A program made the translations under genes and the position numbers. Positions 25,901 through 36,036 of a stretch of DNA of 64,000 bases are shown here, one piece after another. Source of the DNA: Harmothoe impar (taxonomy: Eukaryota; Annelida; Polychaeta; Phyllodocida; Polynoidae); assembly GCA_947462335.1 (NCBI GenBank), contig OX381721.1, positions 33,902,303 to 33,966,302 of the forward strand. Direction: 5' to 3'. The notes beneath the pieces are model-generated. The model was not told where the DNA came from and did no database searches. It saw only the letters and a list, made by a program, of their open reading frames with translations. Numbering within the stretch: position 1 is the stretch's first letter; each line of letters opens with the position of its first letter.

Positions 25901-28900
25901 ACTCCTTCTAACTTTTCTAAAATCAGCCTGCTCAGGCAAAGATCCATCACCCCTCCTGTTGTTAAACAATAGCCACTCCCTTAGGCTTCCACAAATCTAA
26001 CCCATCTTAAAGCTTGACCGTCATGGTTGAAGTGAGGCCAAAAGCACTTATGGATATAGTTCAGCTTTCATTCACAAGAGGGCTCTTAAGGGCTTGGAGC
26101 TCAGCACAAGATAGGGTGAATATGTTGTAGCTGGACAATGCTTATGATCCCCTGTCCAAACACTGCTGCCCTCTGGTGGAACTGTCATTTTGGTCTAAGT
26201 ATGGAAAATGCTGAATTTACTCCCTGACGGCCCAGCTTTAATTAAAATGTCTTGTTGTAGGCTGGTCTCCGCCCCAATATCCAGGAGCTCCAGCCTGAGG
26301 CGGTGCGTGACGTCATACGGCAGTGCTGGGACGCCGACCCCATGTGCCGCCCCACAGCAGGTCATGTGACCAAGGTGTTGTCGGCGCGACGTCCTACCAA
26401 GCGGTCCGTGCTGGAAGCCATGATGGAGACCCTGGAGGGGTATGTGATCACCCTGGAGGAACGGGTTCAAGTTAGTGTGAATTTCGGATTCAGAATATGT
26501 TGCTCAAGAACAATGCATTATTTCTTTGCTTATGGTACAACAGACAGTAGTAGCTCAGTGGCTAAATAGCTAAATAGCTTTGGGCATTCTTTGATTGCTA
26601 TTGCACAGGGCATTCTTTGATTGCTATTGCTTAATTTGTATATTTTGTCAATGATCAGAACTATATCAGCGGTCTCTTTCACAGGAAGCTACAGCAACTT
26701 CATCCTCATCATGAGACTGTTTGAGAGATGCTGTCACAGAGTTGGTAAAAATGATCAAGAGTGTATGGCAGAGTTCACTAAGTTCACCCTGACTTTGAAC
26801 CAAAGGTGTGAACCTACATTTCCAAGCACAGTTTTAGTGGCTGGATGGGTATTAGAATAAGGTTTAGCCACTCTTGGCTCTACACTGGTGGCATGTGCCG
26901 GGTCTCTGTGCTATGTTGCTCCTGCACTATGCTGTGGCTATGTAGTATGTCAATCCTGCAGTAATCTTGGTGCAAGGCAGAGGGGAGACTTTTCTTGAAG
27001 GGGCTGTATCATTAGTTAAAATGGTTAAAAAAATTGCAAATTCTGGATACCAGGCATATTACTATTTATGGCTAATGACAATATGTGACCTTTCAATGAA
27101 TTTTAATACATGTATTCTTTCCAGAATACGATGCTCAAAGGAGATGGGGACTTTGAGTGGCTTACCCTTATTCCAATACCCACCCAACCACCAAGGTTGT
27201 GCTTGCAGATGTAGGTTTACGCTTTTACCTTGAACCTCTTAAAATGGAAACTGGTGCAGAGTTGACCAAGGTTACTGGCCCCTTGACTCTCTTTTACAGC
27301 AACGTACAGTGCAGAGCAGTCCAAGTTTACCATAATCTTGAATTTCCTTTACAGGAATCGACGTACAGTTGGCCAAGGTTAATTGATCCTTGAATCCAAA
27401 GATGTAACAGGTGCGCACGCTAGAGCTGTCCAAATTAACTATATTACAGTGAATACGTTACAGAAATCGACATGGAGTTGGCCAGAATTAACCCAATTAA
27501 TCTTTGCATCCAGAGATAGCTAAAGTTAACCATGCATGACGTTGAATCTCTTTGACAGGAACAGACGCAGAGGCTACACAGGTTACCCCTATCGATCATT
27601 GAATCCTTGAATTTAACAGGAGCGTATACAACAGCTTACCCAAGTGCACCACTACCTAGAATCTTGTTTACAGAAATCGACATAAACTTATTGACCCTCT
27701 AACCTTTTTTTTACCGGGAGCGCACAGTTCAACATAACCTTTAATCTCTTTTAGAGTTGCCCAAAATTCCCCCTATTAATCCTAGTATCCTCGATTTTAA
27801 CAGGAGCGTAGAGCAGAGTTGGTCCAAGTTCACCATAACCTTTAATATCTTTCAGAGGAACTGACATAGAGTTGGCCAAAATTAACCTTATAAATACTTA
27901 TATCCTTGAATTGACCAGGAGCGTACGGCAGAGTTGGCCCAAGTACACCGTAACCTTGAAGGTCTGTTACACCAGATCCTGCCCCCGTCAGTGGCTGCCC
28001 ACCTCGCGGCCGGACGACCCGTCACACCCGAGAGCTACGACTCGGTCACCGTCTTCTTCTCAGACGTTGTCGGCTTTACCTCTTTGTGCGCAGACTCTTC
28101 CCCCATGGAAGTGGTAGCCTTCCTCAGCGATCTCTATTCGACCTTTGATGCTACTATTGACCTCTTTGATGTCTACAAGGTCAGTTTATCTGATGCACTG
28201 ATTCTATTAGACTAAGCTCCCACTATATGAATTGTATTTTGATATTTATCATTAGGATTTCAATGAGGATTTATTGTTCTTGATGTGGCCATTTCACCTA
28301 ATGTTGCAGCTAACATATCCAGTATATCATGTACAATCTAATCTGACTTTGATAAGCCAAAATGTTTTGAATGATGTCCATGAAATTTCAGGATAGTCTG
28401 GGGAGAAATCAAATCTGACAATATCTCTAGTCGATATAAAATCAATACAAAAGGCTTTATTGACTAATGTAAGAATACATTCAAGTCAGAAATATTTCCA
28501 AAATATACAACTTTGATGTTTTTATTGCAGGTTGAGACTATCGGAGATGCCTACATGGTAGTCTCTGGGCTTCCCGAGTCTAACGGCATCTTACATGCCT
28601 CTAATATCGCCCACATGGCCCAGGGCTTCCTCCAGGCCGTGGGGGCCTTCCGCATCCGACACAAACCCCAGGTACGGAATTCCATTCACAAACCCCAGGT
28701 ATGGAGTTCAATTTGCCTAAGTTCTAGCAGTAGCACACCTGGGCTTGTTTGGTTATGCCATTCACGTTAATTATGAGGCCCTCTTTTTCGTATCGAAAGA
28801 AGCAAGCCCCGCAGGTGTTAATTATTCTAATGTGTTTAATAAATTTCCATTCATTCCTTTATATATCATCGCACTTTGGCCCCAACTGACTTTATTCCTA

Positions 28901-31022
28901 TAGAAAAAAGCTAATCATTCTATTTTTTTCTGAATAAATTTCCATTACCACGGCCGGCTTAATAAAATAGTTATTTCGTTGTTCCGTTACAAACATGCAC
29001 ACTGTGCTTATGCCCTAATACGAATTTGGGGAACAACACACATTAGGCCCAATTTTGTCAAATTCTTGATGGAACAGTGTGGTTGTTCCATTACTACATG
29101 GTGCTACGGCCTACTCAATGCTATGCCTATGGGACCTCCATTGGCCCCATGGAGTACGGTGTAGCCATACTCCATGGCCTCCAATTCTTTTGATTTTCTG
29201 CATTTTAAGACAGTAGGCCCACCTATTAACATAAATACACATCATGCATCATGAGTTGAAGCTGGGTCATTTCACAGTCAGCCTTCGGCATCGTGTGATA
29301 TGACCCAGCTTCAACTCGTGAAATATGACGTGCATGCACCGTAAAACCTCACATAAGAGCCGCTGCTAGTACGTGATTCAGACTCAGCTTTCTTTTGATA
29401 CCAAACATACCTACATAGGGTGTGGCTTATACGAGAGTCTTTGTAAGAATACTACAGTACCAAGTTTACAATTTTGAGACCCCCTCTGTGGCTTATATAA
29501 TCTGTCAAAGTTAGGGGTGCGGGTTATAAGCGAGGTTTCATGGTATGTCAATGGCATAGAATTTTGCCTAATTACCCAGGTCAGACTGCGTCTGCGTGCG
29601 GGGGTACACTCGGGGCCGGTGGTGGCCGGTGTGGTGGGACAGAAGATGCCCCGGTATTGTGTGTTCGGGGACACGGTAAACACCGCCTCCAGGATGGAGT
29701 CCACATCACAGCCCATGAAGGTCCAGGTAGGCAGAAAATTGTACCAACTGCACCAAATTGCAGTCTTTGTGAAATCTTTTTGATCTCACAATACATTCGG
29801 TCCTGCAAATTTTCAATGTTGAAGGACCGGCTACATTTTTGAAGGACCGGATAGCCACATATCTGATGATTTCTGTTTTTTAAGAATAAATCAGTTTTGT
29901 CCATGAAAAGTATAATCTATTTGTAATAATTCTTTTCCAAATCAAGATAGATATTATATAGTTTTACACGGTATATTGACATAAATATTTCAGCTTCAGA
30001 ATCCCAACTGAATTCTTCTAGTTACAAAAGCCCAACATACAACTGGACATTTGGTCCTGCTACACTTGTCAATCTGCTGGACCGGTGGCCTTTTAGAAGG
30101 ACATTGCCTGAATTGGCATTTGATGAAAAATTGTATTCCATGAAGTTAGATCCAGGGGCTACACACTGTAAAAACTGAGTTTGAAAATAAATATCAAATA
30201 GCCGAAACTTGTTGCTTAAAATCAGAGTTTGAGCACCTTCAGTTCTAGTGAATGCTACCTGAACTGCAAATATGCCATTATGATCTTTCTGTGACAATTA
30301 TTGAACTGAAAGCCGCTGAAATAACATTCACGCAATGCATCCGACAACCTTCCTGTTCCAGGTGTCCTACCCCACCTACAAGCTGCTCATAGAACAAGGA
30401 GGGTTTGAGTTCACGTTCAGAGGGGAGGAAGTCATCAAGGTAAGAGACTCCTTTTCAAGTTTTTAATACATTTTAGGAAACTGCAGACTAACGGTGAAGC
30501 TTTTCTGAGGTAAACGCTTCCGTGAGCCAACAGAACCAGCTAGGCCATGGGGGGGGGGATGGCTATCTTGAATGTGCACCCCTGATGTCATCTTGGGTTC
30601 TAGCTAAAAAGAAAAGAGAGAATAGCTTGTCTCTTTACCCACTACAGGACACCAAGGCTCATAAGCCACAACAGACCCTTATCATTATAACCTGAAACGT
30701 CTCCCATGTTTCTAGTGGACAGTGACTGCGTCAATCTTCGTTCAGATCTGACATATTTCAGATGTGAGGATCCCGAAAATTCATTTCACCAAAACGAACA
30801 ATACATTTAAGCCTATAAGCCTCTCAACATTGTAGCATTTATTTGAGTGATGATTGTGCCTGAAAACATGCTATGTAAGGAATGCAATTGAAACTACTTA
30901 AACTTGAGACAATAACCAATATCTTGGGTCCCACTGACTATTTACAGACTTTCCTTTCCTTCCAGGGAAAAGAGAAGATGCCGACTTTCTTCCTAGTGGA
31001 CTCTGAGAAGATAAAACAATGA
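17370..31022 (+). CDS. Receptor guanylate cyclase with PstS-like phosphate-binding ectodomain (16 coding exons)
   Basis: This gene predicts a type I membrane receptor that makes cGMP from GTP when its ectodomain binds ligand. Coding exons seen: 17370-17546, 17773-17903, 18216-18477, 19734-20201, 20483-20611, 21758-21994, 22315-22547, 23381-23519, 24740-24865, 25336-25470, 26261-26470, 27919-28179, 28531-28671, 29580-29726, 30362-30439, 30966-31022. All junctions are AG/GT, the phases agree throughout, and the joined length (2931 nt) is a multiple of three, giving 976 residues. Domain order: signal peptide, PstS-like domain (about 22-385), membrane helix (about 390-412), kinase-homology domain (about 430-715), coiled coil (about 716-775), class III cyclase (about 785-960). 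The start is the first ATG of the likely signal peptide; an in-frame ATG at 17391 and one further upstream at 17298 are alternatives, as is a missed upstream exon. The architecture is read directly from the sequence; phosphate as ligand is inference. Confidence 0.88.
20616..20839. mobile_element. PIF/Harbinger-like MITE inserted at the donor of cyclase exon 5
   Basis: TAA target duplications lie at 20613-20615 and 20840-20842. The left TAA is positions +2 to +4 of the exon 5 donor (exon ends at 20611), and the first base of the element supplies the G at +5. Confidence 0.85.
21184..21532. mobile_element. MITE with aatggtttctcatcacc ends, copy 1
   Basis: Termini ggctacttaaaaaatg...aatggtttctcatcgcc and ggtgatgagaaaccattttt then ggagtggcc are inverted. 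The second copy is at 33244-33523. Confidence 0.75.
21758..26470 (+). CDS. Membrane helix and kinase-homology domain (exons 6-11 of the cyclase)
   Basis: Exon 6 opens with a 20-odd residue hydrophobic helix ([19 protein letters not shown]) followed by basic residues (LRR), the expected single-pass orientation with the cyclase inside. Exons 7-11 align by eye with the kinase-homology domain of receptor guanylate cyclases: [10 protein letters not shown], the SVLVD-like segment, VHGGL at the catalytic-loop position, [26 protein letters not shown] and [11 protein letters not shown]. Catalytic features of true kinases are missing: the glycine loop is not recognisable, the Lys strand reads VLIRRL, HRD is replaced by HGG, and DFG by DWE. 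The domain is therefore a pseudokinase, as is usual in this family, relaying ligand binding to the cyclase. Exon 11 ends in the dimerisation helix (LEERVQ). Confidence 0.82.
22641..22971. repeat. (AT)n and (CA/TA)n microsatellites enclosing a hairpin element
   Basis: Dinucleotide runs lie at about 22646-22702 and 22912-22965. Between them, 22776-22904 is a fold-back repeat with arms tagacgacacctgtaccctg and cagggtacaggtgtcgtcta. Confidence 0.85.
23206..23290 (+). repeat. tRNA-derived SINE head
   Basis: An A-box-like gcagctgagtggtag is followed by a T-arm gtggg-ttctagt-cccac at 23262-23278 with B-box form. No functional cloverleaf closes, so it is a SINE or tRNA pseudogene. Confidence 0.6.
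24366..24718. mobile_element. Fold-back element with cgtgaaataacc words, copy 1
   Basis: About 340 bases match 59398-59705 in the same orientation, including catggccgtatttcacg, tgacgtcatcaaaa, ttgaatcgaaaaaggtaaaa and ttcaactcgtgaaataacc. A diverged copy lies at about 56540-56765, and short hairpins with the same words at 29246-29328 and 53474-53580. Confidence 0.75.
26754..27918 (+). repeat. Tandem degenerate copies of a 3' splice site plus exon 12 start
   Basis: The intron upstream of exon 12 contains about 13 divergent units of roughly 38-63 bases. Each ends in a pyrimidine-rich stretch plus AG (for example tttacag, ttaacag, tctttcag) and begins with a variant of the exon 12 start (gagcgtacggcagagttggc). 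Best copies start at 27620, 27718, 27804 and 27856; weaker ones start near 27246, 27302, 27354, 27411, 27464, 27559 and 27674, with an outlying copy at 26756. Several copies still spell ER..AEL.QVH in frame but reach stops soon after. The functional acceptor is at 27917-27918. Confidence 0.8.
27919..31022 (+). CDS. Dimerisation helix and guanylate cyclase catalytic domain (exons 12-16)
   Basis: Exon 12 completes the signalling helix ([19 protein letters not shown]) and enters the cyclase at [12 protein letters not shown], which holds the first metal-binding Asp. Exon 13 has [15 protein letters not shown] with the second metal Asp and the Glu that recognises guanine. Exon 14 has [13 protein letters not shown] and [16 protein letters not shown], including the guanine-selecting Cys and the Asn and Arg of the transition state. 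All residues needed for a catalytic homodimer are present, so the enzyme should be active and GTP-specific. Exons 15-16 complete the fold ([18 protein letters not shown]) and end at the TGA at 31020-31022 with a short tail. Exon 13 has a duplicated donor site, and the intron before exon 12 is filled with decayed copies of the exon start. Confidence 0.9.
28660..28713 (+). repeat. 27-bp tandem duplication of the exon 13 donor site
   Basis: Two adjacent 27-base copies (28660-28686 and 28687-28713) differ at three positions. Each contains cacaaaccccag followed by a GT donor (gtacgg and gtatgg). Using the second donor (exon end 28698) adds exactly nine codons (VRNSIHKPQ) in frame. Confidence 0.85.
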
Positions 31023-31197
31023 TTATTCAAAAGGGGACGTCAATAATTAAATGAATCATTTCCTAACTTCATGTATAGCTTAGTCTAGAATATCTAAAGA
31101 TGAGTAACTGAATGTCGATGCAGGCATCCTGTTTTTTTACGGACACATTAGCTCTGAATACGGCGCATCATGATTGGAAGATTCACCTTGTGGGATT

Positions 31198-31203
31198 AAT
31201 AAA
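31198..31203 (+). terminator. Candidate polyadenylation signal of the cyclase gene
   Basis: A canonical AATAAA lies 176 bases after the stop codon of the guanylate cyclase gene, a normal spacing for a short 3' untranslated region. No other AATAAA was noticed nearer to the stop. Confidence 0.5.
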
Positions 31204-31423
31204 TAGAATTGTAAAATATTACAGTTTGAAGGTCGCTTATAGCATCAGTTTTAGAGTAATTTAACTGTGTAGGTCAATAATGCCATGTGTTCCTAATTGA
31301 GATAGATACAGAGAATTAAGGTACCGTCCTTTTCGTTATGAAGCAACTTGAGTTCAAACAACCATTACTTCATTACTAGCTCATAATTATGATGCCTACA
31401 ATTCAGAAAACACTGCTACACCT

Positions 31424-32254
31424 ACACTGTAAGAAGTTACTGTATTTAAACAGCAGAATGTGCTGTACATTTACAGAACTGTTTGCTGTAGTTGGTATTA
31501 CAGCACTATTTGCGGTATAATTACAGCATTATGTACTGTAAATTGGGTCTCCGGCAATCTTTCTGTACATTTACAGTACATTGTGCTGTAGATTTCCGCC
31601 GCTAGGTAGCAGCAGTAAACCATTTCTGTATTAATTATTCCACCCAACTCTTTCCCGAGTCAAATAAAACCTCACAAACTCTCAAGACATCCTAGAATAA
31701 GAATGGATGAGAGAGACTGAATGCAGTTATCATAAAGTGTATTGATATTTGCATAATTGTGTTGAATAATACAAAAATGCAGCAAAAGTATAGAATAGAC
31801 ACCACATTGGTGGGAAAAGTTAAATGCTTAAGTGCCCGGACTGGGGAAAAGCTGGTATCACATATGGTTAAGCTGTATTGAAGCAGGATTAAACCATTAC
31901 TTTGTGAAGTGTGTATTATCCTAGCTGAGATTGAACTATTATGCAGGAAAGTGCTCTCCATGCATGCATATTAATTGATATGAATTGATGAGAACAACGA
32001 TATGAAACCTACAGTAGATGTTGCTGTAACGTTACAACACCCAGTTGCTGTACATGTACAGCAAAATCTACTGGAACAAAAGTTGCCAGCAACTTTTGCT
32101 GTACATGTAAGGTAGAAGTTGCTGTAAATTTACAGTAGAAGTTGCTGTAAATTTACAGCAAGTCAGTTGCTGTACACCTACAGCAAAATCTACTGGAACA
32201 AAAGTTGCCAGCAACTTTTGCTGTAGGTGTACAGTACTTACTTCTTACAGTGTA
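31424..32254. mobile_element. Terminal-inverted-repeat element with tgctgtacatgtacagca units; inverted copy at 63470-64000
   Basis: The ends tacactgtaagaag and cttcttacagtgta are perfect inverted repeats with TA at both edges, consistent with a TA target. The interior has many inverted ctgtaaatttacagca-type units. The stretch 31735-32254 reappears reverse-complemented at the right edge of the window. Confidence 0.75.
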
Positions 32255-32377
32255 CAAACGATTTGGTAGAGGGAGAGATTGGTATATTTTGAATTTTGCG
32301 TAGGTCCCGTGACCCTATAGAGCATGCAGAACAGCTGGAGCGTGAAGAACGGCCCATGGATACTGCATGCAGCCTTA

Positions 32378-32664
32378 GGGAGTGGTCATTTTTTTAACAA
32401 CGGCGAGGGAGGGGGTCGGTGGAGTTTTGCGCAAGCAGGTCCAAATTAATTTGATCTCCCCCTCCAGGCGGATTGAAATGGAACGTGACCGACCCCTTTG
32501 AGCTTTAGTAATGCGCTGGCTGTTTCACTAAAAAAGGGGTGAACAATTTTTGCCCCCCTCCCTCAAGATGGGTCCAGTTGTTTTTGTTCCCCCTCACAAG
32601 GGGTCCAAATTGGTCCCCCCCCAAACCACTAACTTCCCCCTGTTGTTAAAAAATGACCACTCCT
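32378..32664. mobile_element. PIF/Harbinger-like MITE
   Basis: Ends gggagtggtcatttttttaa and gttaaaaaatgaccactcc, with TTA on the left and a similar tta just beyond the right end. Confidence 0.75.
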
Positions 32665-33243
32665 TTAGGAAATAGCGCTCCCACAGGTTTAACTTGACAT
32701 AAAATATTTACCCTGAAATAAAGTACAGGATCCGTTATTTACCAAGAAAGAATTGTTAAAAAATGTTTAGAGAAAAAAATCAGGGGGAAATTATCAATAG
32801 AACTATATTAAAGCACCCTCTGAGGTCAAACATAATGAACACAGCTTTTTTTCAGTAAGCCTTTATTTACTTGAATCCAGTCAATTTTAATTGCACCAGA
32901 ATACTTGCATTATAATACATTGTCAAGAATATCGCAAGGAAACGACTAGTTCACTCCATCCCAAGGTATCACATTTACTTGTAAATGGTAAGAAAACGCA
33001 TGAGAATAGTTCAGATTTGTATTCCACAGCTGTGAGGAATTGTCCTTCATCACTCAAATATGAAAATATCTTTATTAAAATCTGTTATATCCACAATCTC
33101 AACCGACGAAATCATGTCTAATTGGCTCGAGCAGTGGATTTAGGATTTAACCTATGTATTATCAACCCTAAGGGAGAGGGAAATAAAATTTTGTCTATAC
33201 ATCAACAGCTCCCCCTCTAGTCTCTCCGGGATACTTCCTAGGT

Positions 33244-33523
33244 TAGGCCACTCAAAAAATAAAATGGTTTCTCATCACCGCCAATATCATGAAAATCGTG
33301 TGTCGGAGAAAACTTTTCTTCTTTCTTTTAACGAGTTTTAAGGCAGAATATGTTTTAAAAATGGACAAATATTGGCATATTTGGTATCAAACATAAGCTC
33401 ATACTTTCGGTATCACTCCTTGAAGTTGATGTGAAAATCATTCAGAAATTACATTTTAAAAATGCCCTCATCATCTTATTCCCTGCCGGGTGATGAGAAA
33501 CAATGTTCTTTTGGTGTGCCCTT
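33244..33523. mobile_element. MITE with aatggtttctcatcacc ends, copy 2
   Basis: It has the same inverted ends and internal word atggacaaatattggca as the copy in the cyclase intron. Confidence 0.75.
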
Positions 33524-36036
33524 AAATCACACATCTAACTCTCCATGAGGACAGTTCCGCAGATATCACAATTGTCCCCATGTATACAAAGAGATAGTAG
33601 CAGTAAAATAAGGTCTACCTCTAAAGTTTGAGTCCATTTACATCTTTCTTGTAGGAATGGCAGTCAGATCGTTTCCATATTGTACAACAATCACAAGGAA
33701 TGTTATTGAAGGTTATTTCACCCTTTAACCCTTAAGGGATGCATGTCGCTAAAAGATAACATTTATCATCATGATTTATCAATGCAACGCCGGGGAGTAA
33801 CTCGGCAGTGCTGCCTTGGTGCATCACATAAACCCTGTAGCGTCGGCATGATGCTTGAAGGCAGCTCTAGTGAGTTACTCACCAGGGCTGCATTCATGCA
33901 TCGTGAAAACAAATTGACACTAAAGCCACCATCCCGTCATTAAACAGTTTAATACCCCATGAATGTCCTTTCATCATCATGATGCATAAATGCAGCACAG
34001 GTGACTAACTGGACAGTGATGCATATGTGCATCATGCTGACCCTATGAGGTTGATACACTCTTTAAGGGCCAGAATGATGCATGAAGCGATGCAGTGCTG
34101 GGGACTTCCTCACCGGTGCTGCATTGACGACAATTTACCATGAACATTGACTTAACTTAAGAGTTATGCAATCTGCAATGAGATTATTTACAGCTTTCAG
34201 CTTTAGGCCGTTGCATTTATCATCTGTTGGAAGACAGGCACATAGTGGAAGCATTCAGTTAATCCTACTGTATTCTATACCACCCAGGGGGTCAATGTCA
34301 GTACTGCATGAACATTGACATTTAAGCAAATATTTTAATGCTTAAAGCTACTCTTTAGACATCTTTAATTACAGAAAATGCTACTTTCAGCCGCTTAAAC
34401 GTCATTATCACCTTTTTGATTTAACGGATAATTGAGGGCTTAGGCCTAGGTCTAGATTAGTCTAGTAGATTCAACCCATTTGGTGTGATGCTACAGAGTC
34501 GGTGCATCACCTTTTTGTGACACTTACTGAACTTAAAGCTGCTTAAGAAGTGACTTCATGGCGTACAAAATTTGCTTCAATGCTAACTTTCATGCAGTGT
34601 GGTTTATTCTGAGTGGTGTCACCCAGATCAATATCATTATTTAGCCACCAAATTATTGTAATATATTTAATGGAAAATGTACTGTAAATTCCTGCATACT
34701 TCCCACAGGTTGTATCCGAACCAAACATACCTATATGGGATGTGGATTATACGCCGGTTTTTATCACTATAGAACAATCAATTTTTCAAATAAAAACCCA
34801 GTGAGTTGGGGGTGTGGGTTATACGTGAGATGCTGGTAGTACGCGGGAATTTACGGTAGTACATACTCTAGAACTATCTTGTAACCCAAAACGGCATAAA
34901 TTATAATGTTGGGAATACACTGTAGGCACTTTTATAGCATGGTCTGTATACTTGACTTCAATGAAAGCTAAGGCTATTTTAAAATTAAATCTATTTTAGC
35001 ATCAGGATTTTAATTTGTAAGGCACATTTTATATCATAATATTGGCTAGGGCTATTCTAACGTTGGCTATTAAGGCACATGTTAATGGCAGCACTTTTTT
35101 TGCAACTATTTTAAACGTTTATCAGTTTGTGGAATCATTGTCAGCTGGCTGTGTAAGTATAGTCTCTATTATATTGCACTAATTCTGATAAGCAGATTTA
35201 GTTTTATTCGGTTGCTATTATGAGGCACACATATCAAAGCTATTCATTGTTACTATCAAAGTTACTCTGTCAAGTTATTGGCATTCTATGTTGAAAGATA
35301 ACAGCAATTATGTAAAATTTTTGTTCTTTTAAGAGCATAGTTCACAGGTACTTTAAAATCGCCCTAAATTAGTCTAACATGGTTGGTTATTTCAAATAAT
35401 TAAAGTTTATACTGTTAAACATAAAACTAGAGATAATATCATTTTCAAATAGTTATCATTCATTTTCAATGATAAGCCCTTTCACATTTCAGTGATTTTA
35501 GGTGGAACCATGAACTGAAGATCACTTTATCAACATCTCATATCAGGAGATTCACAAGACAATTATCGTTTAAATAGTGTATATTTAAATGCAGAATTTT
35601 AAGGTTATATTCATGTATTGGTCGGTCACGCTTCAGAAATGTTTAAAAATGTTATCAACAACTTTTCTGAGAAACCTGTTGTTGCTGCAATGATCTATAT
35701 AGTAAGGCATCATTAATATGGCTTAGTCCCATGAGTGTGGTGCAGATGTTTCTGACCAGCTGTAGTTGTTATCTGCCTGGCTAGGTTTCTGACTGGCAGT
35801 AATTTTCTTGATAGATTTGTACATAATACCCTTTCCTCGCCCCCTTTCCCTAGGGGGTCATTCTGAGTTGCATATGTTACAATATTTTTCCATTCTTAAC
35901 AATTATATTTTGGCCAGTTAGAAACTGGTTAGACACTGTCGGAAAAAACACACACCTGCATCGCACTCGTGAGACAGAGCCTTATCGTCTTCAGACATCA
36001 CACGCTGCATTAAATAGTTTAAAATTCCCCTAGGGA

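Larger units (their letters stand above)
31023..36036. other. Region between the convergent cyclase and ACE-like genes
   Basis: It holds the two 3' untranslated regions, the elements at 31424-32254, 32378-32664 and 33244-33523, and atgcat clusters at 33722-34135. The rest to 36036 is AT-rich with no exon seen. Confidence 0.6.
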
